Positions 12,885 through 25,378 of a DNA stretch of 64,000 bases are shown here, in pieces (within the stretch, counting starts at the first letter, position 1; every line of letters begins with the position of its first letter). The stretch is taken from positions 1,940,101 through 2,004,100 of the forward strand of contig MJGA01000005.1 of NCBI GenBank assembly GCA_001910725.1, given 5' to 3'. Made by a program: the position numbers and the translations under genes. The notes beneath the pieces were generated by a model. The model had not been told where the DNA came from and did no database searches. It saw only the letters and a program-made list of their open reading frames with translations. The DNA comes from Phanerodontia chrysosporium (lineage: Eukaryota > Basidiomycota > Agaricomycetes > Polyporales > Phanerochaetaceae).

Positions 12885-15800
12885 ATGGGTGTGCAAGGTC
12901 TTTGGGAGGTGCGAGGCTTTGATATTTATTTTTTCTGGCTTATATACGGACTTCGTGTAGATCTTGGAACCCGCAGGACAGTCGAGGTCGTTGACCAAAA
13001 TCGCAGTGGTCGACGGGTTTGAAAGCAACGAGTCCGGAAAGCGCGGTTATCGCGTCGGAGTAGACGCAAGTATCTGGTACCAACACGCAGAACACTCAAC
13101 GAAAGCCGGAGCTAACCCCGAGCTGCGTCTCCTGTTCTTCCGCCTCGCGCGACTCGCGAAACTGCCATGGCTGGTGCTGTTCGTTTTTGACGGACGCGAG
13201 CGACCCGCAGTCAAACGTGGAAGCAAGATGGGCAAGGCAGGCTCTCACAACTTGACGCAGGCGTTCAAAGATATGATCGAATGCTTTGGCATGGAGTGGA
13301 GAATGGTGCGCTCCTTGTCTCCTCCCAATCAAATTGAAGCTGGATATGCCCGGCTTACAGGCACGTGGGGAAGCCGAAGCTGAGCTGGCTTACTTGAATG
13401 CTCAGGGCATCATCGACGCTATCATTACCGATGATGTGGATGCCCTGGTGTTTGGCGCAAGGACAATAATTCGCAAGTAAGTCTGAGACGACGCTCACCT
13501 TGTGCTGCATTGATTTCCTCGCCAGTTCAGGCGCTGCTTTGTCAGGGAACCGGAATAACCCAGCAACGGACGCCTCAGGAAAGCAAAGTGATCATCACGC
13601 GATGGTATACACCGCAGACAGAATCGCCAGTCATCCTAGCATCGGCCTCACAAGAGGCGGCATGGCACTTATTGCTCTCCTTTCGGGCGGCGACTACGAC
13701 AATGGTATCAAAGGCCTTGGCCCCAAGATTGCTCATGGTCTCGCACGCTGTGGGTTCGGTGACCGTCTATTGACCGCCTACAGAATGGGCGAGGCGCACT
13801 TCCGGGCTTTTCTCCCCCAGTGGCGCAACGATCTCAACGCAGAGCTTTGCACTAATGCGAGCGGAATGCTCCCGCACCGCTGCCCCTCGGCGACGGTCTC
13901 GTCAAGCTGGCCTGACATGCTCACTCTGACGGCATATCTCAACCCTGTCTGCAGCGCGCTTAATGGTCTAGATACTAGCAGTCTGGCTTTGCGAGACAGA
14001 GGCGACCTGAGCTTGCCACGCCTTGCAAAGTTCTGCGAGGACCATTTTGATGAATGGGGCCATCGCTCTCGGATTCTGGAGCGGTTCCACAACTTTATGT
14101 ACGAGGGTGCTGTCTTCCACATTCTACGCCGCGCTGCTCTAGAAGCCGACGAGAATGAAAGGACGAAGAGACAACAGCAGGGCAGGCCGGGCCACATCCG
14201 CGAGCCGCTCCGTCCCACACCAGACGAGGCAGTGGGAACTCCTGCTTCTCTAGTACATCGCTACCTCGATCCAGCGAAACGGAACCTTCGCGAGGAACGC
14301 CTCGCTGATGTCTTCGTCAATCGCGGTGCTTCTCGTGCATCGACCTCCGCAGTTGCCATTCCCGACACCCACCCGCTTATCGAGGCCATTGTAGGCAGGC
14401 GTACACACCTTTCAACGGACAGCATTCTCGAGTACCGTGTCGTTATACGCTGCAAGCAACTCGACGACCTCACGAACAAGGGTATAGTCGGGAAGCATCC
14501 CGAGCCAGCTCCCTCTGCAACGCAGAATTTGCCGGACGAAGACGGGGTCTACGGCACGGCGGGCGCGAAGAAGAGCCGGAAGTCGATCGACAGGTCGACC
14601 AAACGCATATGGGTGGCAGCCTCGATTATGCGGCAGGTACACCCCGAACTTGTCCAACGTTATGAGACCGAGGGTGCACCGCGAGTGACACGACGCAAGA
14701 GGAAGAACGCAGGCAGCGAAATCGAGAATGGAGACGAGGACGACAATGATAGCGCACCAGAGTTCGTCGATGAACCTAGCTCTCCTGTGAGATCGCAACC
14801 CACGCCTGTCCGCAAGGCACATCGCATCCCCGCGGCGTCACAGAACCAGGTCATGAGTAGCCCAGCAGGGAGGACGGCAGGGGCAGGGAGGGCGCTAGAA
14901 CTCCCACGCAGACCTCGTCTTCTACACAACGTCGGCGACATCAATTTCGAAACTCCTACAAATCGTAACACCTTCATCTTCACCTTTTCGGATCCTTGTG
15001 ATCCGTCCATGCTCTCCGAGGACGAAGAACTGGGCGTCCCAGAGTTTGTTGTGGGCCCCTCGTCTCAGCCTGTGCAAGCAATGCGCCGTTCTTCGCCTTT
15101 CCAGGAGGATTCTACCGGTGTCGACGAACCTTTTCCGACCATGTTCACCGCGCGGCAGGAAGCCATCATTGATAGAGCACTAGGCCTTATTCCTGGCGGT
15201 GCTTCTTCCCGGGCAAGTACGCAGAAAAACCCGCGGCCTCGTAAACAATCTGCTTCCAGCGCAGCTCCGCGTCCTCGCAGGAAACGATTCTGGTGTTGGC
15301 AGCTCTGTCCCTGTCCATCCTCCAATCTGTCAACCTGCTAGGCTGTCTTCCACCCAACCACACACGTCCTCCATACATGCAAGCGGCCAAGCAGTATCGT
15401 CTCCAGGTCCACTCACCGATGGTGGCTCCAGTACTACCGCTGCAAGGAAAGCCCAGCCGAAAAAGACCGCTGCGCGTGCGGGACAGGGACTCGACGATGT
15501 TACTTCCGCTATGCTTTCGGGTGGTAGCAACAACCCAGGCCTCGACGAGCCGATGCCTGTGATGTTCTCTGCAGCGCAGGAAGCCATCATCGACCGCGCA
15601 CTCGGCCTCACCGGCGGCCCCTCCCAACGAAAAGCCGTGCCGACCCGCAGGCGCGCCCAGCCACCCGCGACACAGCCTGCCGAGGCCCCGCAGGCTAAGA
15701 AACGTCGTACGGGAGCCGCCGTGGCTGTGGCGCCGCCGAGTGCGTCTCTTCCACCGCTGCCATCCTCGCAACCAAGCGCGCCCACGAACTTCGCTGCTCC

Positions 15801-16071
15801 AAGGCGGCAGATCGCGCCTTTCCCGGATCTGCCTCCTCTAGACGACCCGAGCGACAGGTCTCACCCTACCCGTACGCCTGACCGCCCGCTGCGCCGCCCG
15901 ATCCCGAAGGAACGCAGCATCATCGAGATTTCGGACGACGAGGCCATGGTCAAGCGCGCCCCTGTTGCTCCCGTTGCGAGCCGCACGAGTGGCTGGAATC
16001 TGCAGATACCGTCCTCATCACAGGAGAGCCGGCTGTCTCAATCCGCGAGTGTCGACTTCGACTTGACTTAG
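12885..16071 (+). CDS. XPG/Rad2-family structure-specific nuclease, GEN1/Yen1 type (Holliday-junction resolvase-like)
   Basis: Exon 1 is just MGVQGLWE (12885-12908), the invariant XPG N-terminus with Gly2. Introns: 12909-12960, 13306-13360, 13477-13525 and a predicted one at 15217-15281. The nuclease core shows GVDASIWYQH (first metal Asp), LFVFDGRERPAVKRG, the XPG-I acidic set in ARGEAEAELAYL and IITDDVDALVFGA, and a helix-two-turn-helix LLSGGDYDNGIKGLGPKIA. The core plus an extended middle region and a long disordered tail suggests GEN1/Yen1 rather than FEN1 or EXO1; these resolve four-way DNA junctions. The tail carries two copies of an EAIIDRALGL motif. The last 262 residues need the 15217-15281 intron, or alternatively a 1-nt correction. 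Predicted length is about 990 residues. Confidence 0.85.
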
Positions 16072-16238
16072 CTATACCTAATGTGCAGCGCGATACCTCA
16101 CATGTTCCGCATGATTCATTAAACAACATTAACCGCAATCATTCTACCTTATCGTCCTGTACCTAGTGTTACCGTATATCCTGTATATCATTATATCAGT
16201 ATTTTACCATGCCTATAGAGGCGAGATAAGGACCAACC

Positions 16239-17623
16239 TCAATACCACGTCGGACTTGGCCGCAGAATACTCAAACACACCGGCTCCGGTGTCGGCGTTG
16301 CAGAACACTCGCAAGGTTCGATCTTGAGAACTCGCTTCCGCAACCGGGCGGGTACCATCTCCTCGATCATGCGCTTGCACTTCTGGAAGCGGTACGGGTA
16401 CGCGGCGTCGGCGCCGTGCGGGTGCAGCAGCGCGAACTCGAGCGCCTCGAGGTGCGGGAAGTGTTCCAGATGCGAGAGGTCCGCAGCGACGAGCCCCTCG
16501 CAGGCCTCCGTGAAGCAATTGGGGAGCGTGGAGGTCAGGTAGACGCATACGTGCACGCGACGCACGGTCTCCGGTAGGGACGAGAGCGCGACGAGGATGT
16601 ACTGCCATAACCGCTCGGGCGGGTAGCATGGTGTCCGGAGTTCGAAGGTCTCTAGGTTGGAACATAACGATAGACAGAGGGACGAGAATGTCTCCCTTGC
16701 ACCTGAGATATACTATGAGCAGGTGGGACAGAAATACTGGTGTTCGTGCTCACCAAGTCGAGCAAGCTCGAGATACGCTGACATATCCAGCAGGTAGTTC
16801 CGAATGGAATGCACTCGCAATGAGACGAAGTGGGAGACAGCGCCGATATCGCCGGGCTTGATCTTCACTCTGAGCGTGTGCAAGTCGTCCTGCGTGCAGA
16901 CACGGTCCAGGACATGGTATGCCACGAACGAGCGCAGATTGTCCAGCGCGTCCGGGTCCGCCATGAGGCTGTCGATGCGCAGGCGCTGCGGGAACCGGAG
17001 CTGTAGCACGGCGTTCGCGGTGGGCACACCCGCCTCGCAGCCGTCGAGCTCGAAGCGTGGCGTGCCAAAGTACAGCACACCGACGGCGGAGAACGGCGTG
17101 AGGATGTCGAGCACGTCCTGCGCGTAGATGCCGTGGTGGATCTGCCCAGAGCTCTGGAAGCGCACGGACGTTACGTGCTGGAGGACGAGCTTTCGAGCAC
17201 CCTACCCATGCGTGGCCGCAGGAGCCGCGAGAGGCCCTCGGGTCCGTCGCGGTGCGTGTCCCAGAGTAGGTCGAACAGGAATAGGCGGCGGAGCGCCGGC
17301 AGCTGCGTGAGCGCGTGCATATGTTTGCGTCCGAGGCAGAGCGCGCGCAGTTCCGCCGCGTCGTACTTCCCGAACCACGAGCCCTCGCCATGCACGCGGA
17401 GTTCGCGGGCGTAGTGACCAATGTGCGGCGAGGACTGGACGTCCGCCAAGAACGCCTCGAGCCCGCGCTCCGTCGTAACGCCTAGCAGAGTGACGCTCTC
17501 GAGCAGGTGGAATTGCCCCGAATTGCGCCATGTCCGGGATACCAGCGAACAAGCCGCGAGGCTATTCTTATCGTCGTGCAGGTGGTCGATGACCATGTCG
17601 ATAAGCTCGTTGAAGAGGCGCAT
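16239..17623 (-). CDS. F-box / leucine-rich-type protein 1, one apparent frameshift
   Basis: The N-terminus MRLFNELIDMVIDHLHDDKN followed by LAACSLVSRTWRN is a fungal F-box; such proteins are usually SCF ubiquitin-ligase adaptors, substrate unknown. The rest is leucine-rich-like (LRRLFLFDLLWD, LRSFVAYHVLDR, LEALEFALLHPHG). The frame must gain one base in the CCC at 17200-17202 (minus-strand GGG) to pass from LLRPRMGR to ARKLVLQHVTSVRF. A ~50-bp intron beginning GTGAGC and ending ATCTCAG joins ELARLG to ARETFSSL. The stop follows SPTWY at 16239. It is one of three minus-strand F-box genes in the window and has the same start architecture as the others. Confidence 0.75.
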
Positions 17624-18777
17624 GGTGTGCGGGTACAGCGCGACGGAGGAAGGGGGCGACCTCGACAGAGGGCGACACCGGTCGCAAACGGGGTATTATA
17701 GCGCAGATACCTGAGTTTACGTGCTTCCGACGTAGTCGCGCTTTCTGCATCGTGGCCGCGCGAATCAGTGAGGTGAAAGCGACCTCCGTCATTGCCGATT
17801 GCCAGGGGGGAAGCGGTGTCAACCCCAGGGCAGCCTGGACACTGCCGGTAAGATGCGCGTTGGATCGTTAAACCGGACATTAACGTGCACTTTACCTTTC
17901 CACTAAAGCAATTGCGGAGTGTGGGGAGAGCACCGCGCCCATGCGCCCCCAAATTTATGTCGCTATCTAGGAACCCTTGGGCTTCAGCATTCCTCTCGGA
18001 GTGTTGGGATGAATCTTACGTACGCTGAGCGGCTACGAGTTGAACGAGGCGCGATATCTCGTCAGGCATGGCCGCGAGTGAGGCGACGAGCGACTCGGGG
18101 TACGTATAGACACCGTTCCGAGATACTTATCTTGACAGCAGGAGAGCGCCTTCCGCCCTCAAGTGGCCGGGCGAACGAAGGTAGATAAACCTGGACATGC
18201 ACAGCTCGTTCGAAGAGCGCCCTTGCCACGCGGAGATAACACCTCGTAGAATGGTCAATTGGGCATATCGGAGGAGTCTCATTCACTGTTCCGTTAGAAC
18301 AGGGGAAAACCTGTTTCCTGCCTCGTCAGTGTAAGTCGAGCAAGAGCAACACGGAACGTGCGGACTTACATCGCTGATAGACCCGCATACTAGCGAACTT
18401 GGCCACGGTCTGAGAACTGCGACATGAGCTGTTGCCCCCGACAGGGCCGTCGTACACGTGCCGGCTCCGAGTTTGCAACATTGGTAGCAGTTGGATTCGT
18501 TTCCACTTCACGCCGCGTCAGAGGAGCTAGGGTATAGCGAAGAATTGTACACCTGTGTGATAGGCGGAATGGTTGGAAACACTTCCTTCTAGGTATTCAC
18601 AGGGACGATAAGACCTGTTTTCTGTGGGTGCGGTGAACAATGGGATAAATACCAGATATATACGAAGCAAACGAGGTTACAGTGTCTCCTGCATGTACAA
18701 TTTATATGCTGAATTCTTCCTCGATCCGTTCCAAACCATGCGTCTTGCATCCACTAGCACGATGGTGATGCAGCACG
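17624..18777. other. Intergenic
   Basis: About 1.15 kb upstream of F-box gene 1 and downstream of the amidohydrolase-like gene. Short open frames on both strands have no family resemblance or convincing splice context. I see nothing supportable. Confidence 0.5.
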
Positions 18778-19964
18778 CTATGAGCTAGTGGTATACACGC
18801 GCCTGGCGTTCTCTGCAAAGATGGCGTCGAGGCCCTGCTGCTCAAAGCCCATCTCCGCGAACGCACCCCTCGCAAGCTCGTACCAATCACCAGCGGTGAC
18901 CGGAGCGCGGGAAGACGGCGAGGGTGAGGAGCCGAACAGGATGCGCTCGCAGCCGAAGGCTTCGGCTGCAGGGCCGACTGCAACGCGACGCAGGTCAGCG
19001 GAGATGTTCTCCCTCCTAGAAAGACAGGGAATACACACTGTACATCTTGACGCGCTTCTTCCACTCCTTCTTGTCGAACGCCTCCGCGCCGCCGTCCTGC
19101 GCCCACGCGGGCGGGGTGAACTTGATCGAAATGTTCGCGTACAGTGAGAGCGCGGCGGTCTGCGTCTGGTACTGCTGATATGTCGGATGCGTAAGCAGCT
19201 TGACGATCGGCAGCGAGAGGTCGTCGGGCGGTGGCAGGATGTTCGCTGGAGCGAGCGGTCAGCGATGTGCTAGGGACTTGGAAGGATGTAACGTACAAAG
19301 GATGATCTTTCCCTTGTGCGACTCGGGGATCGCCTTCACCAGAAACTCCTCGAGGTCCTCCCACGCCCCCTCTCCCGCACGGAGGTTTGTCTCGATGTTG
19401 ATATCGACGACAAATCCCTTCTCGAGCGCCCACTGCAGAGCCTCCACCGATTTTGGCGTATACCGCGTGTAGACAGTGGATAGCACGATTGAGGGCCCTG
19501 ATGCACTCGGTGCTTGCAGATATTCAGGCAGATCTGAAGGTGCGCCTTCGTCCAACGAGAAGGGCACAAGAATCGCAAGCACAGGCGGTTCAGAAGTCCG
19601 CGAACGGAGTCTGACATCACTTTAGCATTATACGCAGCTTCGACACAGCAAAAACTTACCCTTCTATCGCCTGTGATATCTCAGACGGGTCCGTGCCGGC
19701 CAGCGACACGACCACACCAACGGTCTTGTTGCCAAACGCTTCGCTTGCGTGTTGCGACCACCTGCTGAGGTCACCGCCTGGCGCAGCGACATGTGCGTCC
19801 ACCACCTCCTTCGGATGCACAGTGCTCGGATCTGGCTGCTGCGGGAACCCACTCGACGCGCCCGACGGCGGCGGCGAAAACAGAGACAAAGGGAGTTTTG
19901 GTGGTGCCTTGCGACGCGTGCTGAAGCCAGGCGACGGAGGCGGCGGGGGCAGTCCTGAGCTCAT
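18778..19964 (-). CDS. Amidohydrolase-related (TIM-barrel) protein, possibly catalytically degenerate
   Basis: The N-terminus MSSGLPPPPPSPGF is Pro-rich, then HPKEVVDAHVAAPGG, ALEKGFVVDINIETNL, LSLYANISIKF and a C-terminal AAEAFGCERILFGSSPSP with LDAIFAENARRVY. The last block matches the ...FG.ERILFGSD...IF..NARRLY ending of the Amidohydro_2 family, whose members use a metal to hydrolyse or decarboxylate ring and lactone substrates. The usual HxH metal motif near the start (DAHVH) reads DAHVAA here and the usual FGSD reads FGSS, so two canonical metal or catalytic positions look replaced. Several ~50-bp introns interrupt it (near 19620-19660, 19250-19300 and 19000-19050); junctions were only partly checked. 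It may be an inactive homologue or a lineage-specific variant. Confidence 0.6.
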
Positions 19965-20766
19965 TTCGATAGGTTGGACGAGTTGCGGGAGAGAAGATTA
20001 CAGAGACTCAAAAATATACAGGTATACAGGGATCGCAGCGGGCAGTGAAAGCGGCGGATGGATGAGGATGAGGACAAGACTCTGAGCGGGTTGGTTATGA
20101 GGCAACACCAGGCGCGAGAGAGATCCCATCAAAGATGGAGGCGGAGCGGAACGTCCATCTCGTTATGGCAACTCTTCTCGTTGTGTGATCCCCTCAGCGA
20201 CATCCGTGATTTGCCATCGCAGAAGACTGCGAAAGCACTTTGTTATGCGGCAACGCGAAAAATACCAGGGCAATAAACTCCAAGCACAGCAAACAACGGT
20301 GTCCAGGCGCTGCTAACATACTCTTCGATCGAATCGCCTAGGGCTCGAGGGTCGACACGGACACTGCCTCACGCCACGCAACACCAGTTCTCACGCGCGG
20401 CGATCTTTCCATCTATCTGGCTGTGCGGTTGCGCTAGCATCTCGCATGCCAACTGTGTCAAGAGCGTCGGTAGGACTGTGTTTCAGTGCCGTTTCGACCT
20501 CGAAGGTTCAGATCCCAGGTCTGACCGCAGCATTCGTACTTGCGCGCTGTGCAACCTTCAGCATCTGTACAAAGAGTGCCACGTGCTCTCTGATTTGCAT
20601 GAGGCGCCACAATATCTGAGGGGTCGACGAAGCTGATCGTCTAGTAATTGCCGATCTGTGCCCGTAAGTGCCTAGGGAACAAGGTGTGGCCAAAGCTTCT
20701 ATGTAATGAACCTAATCTTTACTGCATTGAATCTTGAAAATTATTATGTACTACTAACGAGGAGCT
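19965..20766. other. Intergenic
   Basis: Upstream of the amidohydrolase-like gene and downstream of the first aldo-keto reductase. No coding region seen. A tRNA-like GGTTCAGATCCC near 20506 was examined and rejected. Confidence 0.5.
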
Positions 20767-22035
20767 CTACAGAGGTGGGGTATCTACGAAGGACTGCGCG
20801 GTAAACCATGCTGGGAACCGGGGTCCGGTCCAGGGATCCGCCTTCTCAGCCAATTCCCGCATCTCCTTGAGCTCTTCCTTCGTGAGCGTCACCTTCAGTG
20901 CGCCCAGATTCTCTTGAAGATACTGAAAACCAGTTAGCATTTGCATTTAGGATGGCAAAATCAGCAGCTCACTTTAACAGTCTTGGTGCCCGGGATGGGG
21001 ATAATGTCATTACCCTGAGCGAGAAGCCAGGCTAGTGCGACTTGTCCTGCAGTTGCATTGTGGCGCTCGCCGATCGCTTTCAGGCCGTCAGCGAGGCGGT
21101 TGACATTCGGAAAGTTCTCTCTCGAGAATCTGAGCAAGATACGAGTCAACAGGGCCTCCAGCGGCGATTGTCACCACAAACTGACCTTGGGATCTGCCTC
21201 CGGTTATCGGTCTCGTCAAAGTCGTCCGGGCTCCTCTGCGACCCTGTCAGCGGGACCCCAGATCATCGACAGTGTGCGAACTCACGTATTGGCCCGTCAG
21301 CAGACCCTTGCCCAACGGTGCGAATGGCACGACAGCAACGCCCAGCTCTCTGCAGGCGTCCAGCAGGCCGTTGCGCTCGATGATGAGTTCCGCCAGTGAA
21401 TACTCCGTCTGTACCGCAGCAATCGGATGTGTGGCGTTGGCACGACGCAGTGTATCCGCAGAGCATTCGCAGATACCGATGTACTTAATCTTCCCAGCCC
21501 TGATACAAAATATGAGCACGCTGGATATCACATCATGGCTGCCGATGACTCACTTCACGTATTCTGCGACTGCTGCGACGGACTTCTCAATCGGGACCGT
21601 CGGGTCCGGGCGATGGATGTAGTAGAGGTCAATGGTATCGACGCCGAGGCGCGCGAGCGACTTTTCGATAGTGCTCTTGAGGTACTCGGGCTCTGCGTTT
21701 ACCGCCCTGTCGGGTTGGAAGACGAAGCCTCCCTTGGTTGCGAGGAAGATCTCGTTGCGCTTTCCCGTGCGCTTGAACCTTCGCAAATCGCCGTAAGCTG
21801 CTGGCAGGTGTATAGATGACGGGGAAACGTACCACTTGCTGAGGAGCTCCTCGCTATCGCCGTACACGTCCGCAGTGTCCCAGAATGTGCATCCGCTTGC
21901 GTAGAGCGCGTCGAGGAAGGCAAGGCGGTCCTCGTCCGGTGGCGTAGGCCCGTACGCAGTCGAGATGCCCATGCCGCCCCAGCCGATGGCGGTCACCTGG
22001 GTGTCGCCGAGCTTCCTCGTTGGCAATGCAGGCAT
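20767..22035 (-). CDS. Aldo-keto reductase 1
   Basis: NADPH-dependent oxidoreductase of the AKR superfamily, probably cytosolic; substrate unknown. The start MPALPTRKLGDTQVTAIGWG is followed by the catalytic set: Asp and Tyr in [15 protein letters not shown], Lys in IFLATKGGF and His in LYYIHRPD. Later blocks are [53 protein letters not shown] (cofactor-binding loop) and a C-terminus ending SFVDTPPL. At least four short introns are visible, for example after LLSKW and after VAEYVK. The closest relative in the window is the divergent reductase starting at 23066; both share near-identical motif order and several intron positions, so they are a duplicated pair. Confidence 0.9.
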
Positions 22036-23065
22036 GTTGGTTGTCGTCGCTTGAAGGTCAAGGTGAGGATGTCTCTGCTATGGAGATTGCTATTCTCCCG
22101 ACGCCGAGAACCATTGCTTTATAGCTTCGCGCGGCTGGAGCCCGCCCCACACGCAGGAGACTTGGGATGCATCCGAGCACAGCAGTGCCGGCAGAACGCG
22201 TGCGCACCCTGCCGCTGACCAGTTGCTGACCACACAACAACGCCACGTCCTCCATCGCGGGCGGAGAGAGTGCGCCCGACGAGGATGTTGCTCGGCGAGC
22301 CCGAACTCTCCGGTCGTCACACGATTTTATGGCATCGGGCACGAGATCAATGGCCGAGCCACTGTGCCTAGGCAGTAAGCGCGTGGCGTAAGTAAATCCA
22401 ATAGAAAGCTGATGTTATCTCAACTTACTGCATAACAATCTGTACTTGACCCCTTTCATAACATAAGCGTAGCTTATCTAATACGGAGCCTTACTTCGGA
22501 GGCCAACGAACACAACTCCACGAATCGGCGCGCTCTTCAGTCTCTCAGAGAGTCACGTTTCGAGGCGACACTACTTACAACAGCTTCCGACAGTTGAAAT
22601 GCCGAGTTCGCTGAGGTCGATCGAGCAAAGGTACGGCTCCGCCTCACGCACATTGACACATCCGCGCTCAATTGCACGCTCGAAAGTCTCACCGCGCAGG
22701 CATGTCGATCAGGAATCTGCATCTGCATCCGCGCAGACCTGCACGGTAGTGATGTCAATCCCGCGAGGGCTTAGCAATACGCGAATCTTCTTCTCTGCGC
22801 CGGCGGATAGGAGGCTCGGGCCCACGGATGCCTGCCCGAAGGTACACCTCCGTGCTGAAGACGACGAATTCTGGATACTCATGGAGCTTTCGTCTCTCGC
22901 CGAAATCGCTGCCGTAGGGCGTCGTAAGCCCGCCGCAACGAGAACGCTCGCGCCGAGGACATGTGGCGAAAGACGAGATGCATCATACAGTCTCTGTCAC
23001 AACATATAAACCACCCCTGAGCGAGGCGGGACCACCACATTCGTTACTCGTAGAGCGAGCAAAGC
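22036..23065. promoter_or_regulatory. Intergenic between divergent aldo-keto reductases
   Basis: About 1.03 kb separates the two start codons and must hold both promoters. No gene or clear known site was recognised. Confidence 0.45.
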
Positions 23066-24303
23066 ATGCCCGCGCAACTACCCACACGCAAGATCGGCGA
23101 GGCCAAGGTTTCAGCCATCGGCTATGGTGCGATGGGTCTCTCTGCGGTGTATGGCAAGCCCATGCCGGACGAGGATCGTCTGAAGGTACGATTGTCTCAC
23201 CTTACCTGCAGTGACTGCCCTGACAGCACATGTTCGCAGTTCCTTGATAAAGTTTATGAGAGCGGCTGCACGCTCTGGGACACCGCGAACGTCTATGGCG
23301 ACAGCGAGGAGCTGCTCGGCAAGTGGTTCGCGCGCACAGGCAAGCGCAGCGAGATCTTCCTCGCGACCAAGTTCGGTACGCGCATCGAGAATGGTGTCGT
23401 CGGCACCGACGGCTCGCCGGAGTACATGCGCCAGTGCTTCGAAACGTCGCTGCGCCACCTGGGCACGGACTACATCGACCTGTACTACCTCCACCGGCCC
23501 GACAGCAAGGTGCCCATCGAGGTCACGGTTGGAGCAATGGCAGAGCTAGTAAAGTAGGTATCCGTACACATTTATACTGGGACAGATGCTAATATTCCTT
23601 CAGAGAAGGCAAGTTGCGCTACCTCGGGCTGTCCGAGTGCTCTGAAAAGACACTACGCCGCGCACACGCCGTGCATCCCATCGCTGCGCTCGAGGTCGAG
23701 TACTCGCCCTTCACGCTCGACATCGAGGACGAGAAGATCGGGCTGCTCAAGGCGTGCCGCGAGCTCGGCATCACCGTCGTCGCGTATGCTCCGCTCGGCC
23801 GTGGGCTGCTCACGGGTCAGTTCGTGCGTGCTGCTTCCTGTCCCTGGCGAGCGTAACGGCTGATGCACATCCCTTCCCAGAAATCGCCCGACGACTTCGA
23901 CGAGGACGACTTCCGGCGGATAATCCCACGCTACTCGCATGAGAACTTCCCGAAGATGCTCAAGGTCGCCGACGACCTGAAGCTCATCGGCGAGAAGTAC
24001 GGCGCGACGCCAGGCCAGGTCGCGCTGGCGTGGCTCCTTGCGCAGGGGAACGATGTGATTCCTATTCCTGGAACGACGAAGGAGAAGGTATGCAGAGCCC
24101 TTTGTAGACGATTCGCATGGCGGAGGCTGATGCACATGGTGCAGTACTTGAAGGAGAACCTCGACGCGCTAAACTTGACGCTGTCGCCAGAAGATCTGCA
24201 GGAGGTGCGCAGAGTCGCTCAGGCTGCGGATGTCTCGAACATCCCGCGGTACCCCAAGGGGATGATGGAGCATGTGTTCGCGGAAACGCCTGAAATGCGG
24301 TGA
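23066..24303 (+). CDS. Aldo-keto reductase 2
   Basis: Paralogue of reductase 1, transcribed away from it. It starts [21 protein letters not shown]. Catalytic Asp and Tyr are in [15 protein letters not shown], Lys in IFLATKFGT and His in [10 protein letters not shown]; the C-terminal NADPH-binding region is [20 protein letters not shown]. Introns are at 23186-23239, 23554-23603, 23824-23880 and 24088-24144, all GT-AG; splicing gives an uninterrupted frame to ETPEMR and the stop at 24303. Substrate unknown; relatives include fungal pyridoxal- and aryl-alcohol-type reductases. A decayed third copy sits at 50728-51019. Confidence 0.9.
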
Positions 24304-25378
24304 AGTCAGCTATCCAGAATACGCGACGAGGCCCGACAGGAATCTTCCTCTGTCGGCTGTCAGTCTTCATTCCTGTGAGAATCATTCGTATGTAGTTTCT
24401 TAACTGTGTTTTAGCAATACTCAAATGCGATTGCCATGTGTGCCCAATATCACGCATGAGCGACGACCAGAGAGGCTCCCGGACACTAGTATGCCACTCG
24501 ATCTTTCTGTTTGTCAAAACAGGATACTTAGGTGGCTTACGTACTTCGAGAGCAAGACTATCCTGGTCTCAGCATACTCACCTTCAATACGCTACGCGAT
24601 TGCTCGTCTATTGACACCACGGCACTGAGACGCACGACCAGACCAGGGCCATGCACTCTTCGGCGCTGCAAACCTCGTCACAAGCGCACCACGCGATCGG
24701 CGGGCACGAGCGGCTCGTGCGTCTGAGCGGCGCCCATGGTGAAGAGCGTGTAGGTCACACGGAGGCTGGAGAGCGTCTCTATGCATGGTTCAGCTCTCTC
24801 ATCTGCGCCACCGCTGAGACTTGCAGCTGCAGCTCGTAAGGCTCTCTTGCGAGATGGCGTCCATCGACCATCTCGAGGTCAAGTCAGGTGCACACCGCTC
24901 GCTCGTGACGTATCCTTCAGCCCCGCGTCGGACACGGTGTTCGGCTGGACATACAAACACTTGGGGCGGCTACTCGACGCTAACAGGGTCGTGCGGGAGT
25001 GGATGTGGTTTGTGCTACTCCTGTCAGAACGCACAGTACCCATGCAAAAAAATCTCAGAACGGACGCATCGGAGAGAATAGACTCTAAGTCACAATTGCG
25101 TTGACTACTTGATGTATACGGATCAGTTGGAGTGGTCCTGCATCGGACCGGCTTGTGCAGAATCCCGTGATTGCCGGGCAGGCGTCCTCCAGCGTCTTCC
25201 AGCTGTCCGGTGCTCGTTGGAGAAAGGCTTGCGCGATGTGCAAGCTGCTGACCGAGCTCCTACTTCCGCTGCTCAAGAGTTTTAGCGATGCTGGGCTTCT
25301 CGGCGTGCAGGCTATATAGCCCCGAGCATATCTTTGCGCTATCCAATTCCACATACGCCTTCTACCAGCACCCTCGAG
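24304..25378. other. Intergenic
   Basis: Between reductase 2 and the ABM-domain gene. Short open frames only; nothing supportable. Confidence 0.5.

Noticed and set aside
17200..17202. Intron instead of frameshift in F-box gene 1
   Set aside because: No GT-AG pair of plausible size joins the two frames, while one added G in the run restores them exactly.
20500..20530. tRNA-like B-box GGTTCAGATCCC
   Set aside because: It has an inserted base relative to GGTTCGANTCC, and no A-box or cloverleaf could be drawn around it.
22599..23009. 136-codon frame between the two aldo-keto reductases
   Set aside because: Mixed low-quality composition, no domain and no splice context; it lies in the shared promoter region.
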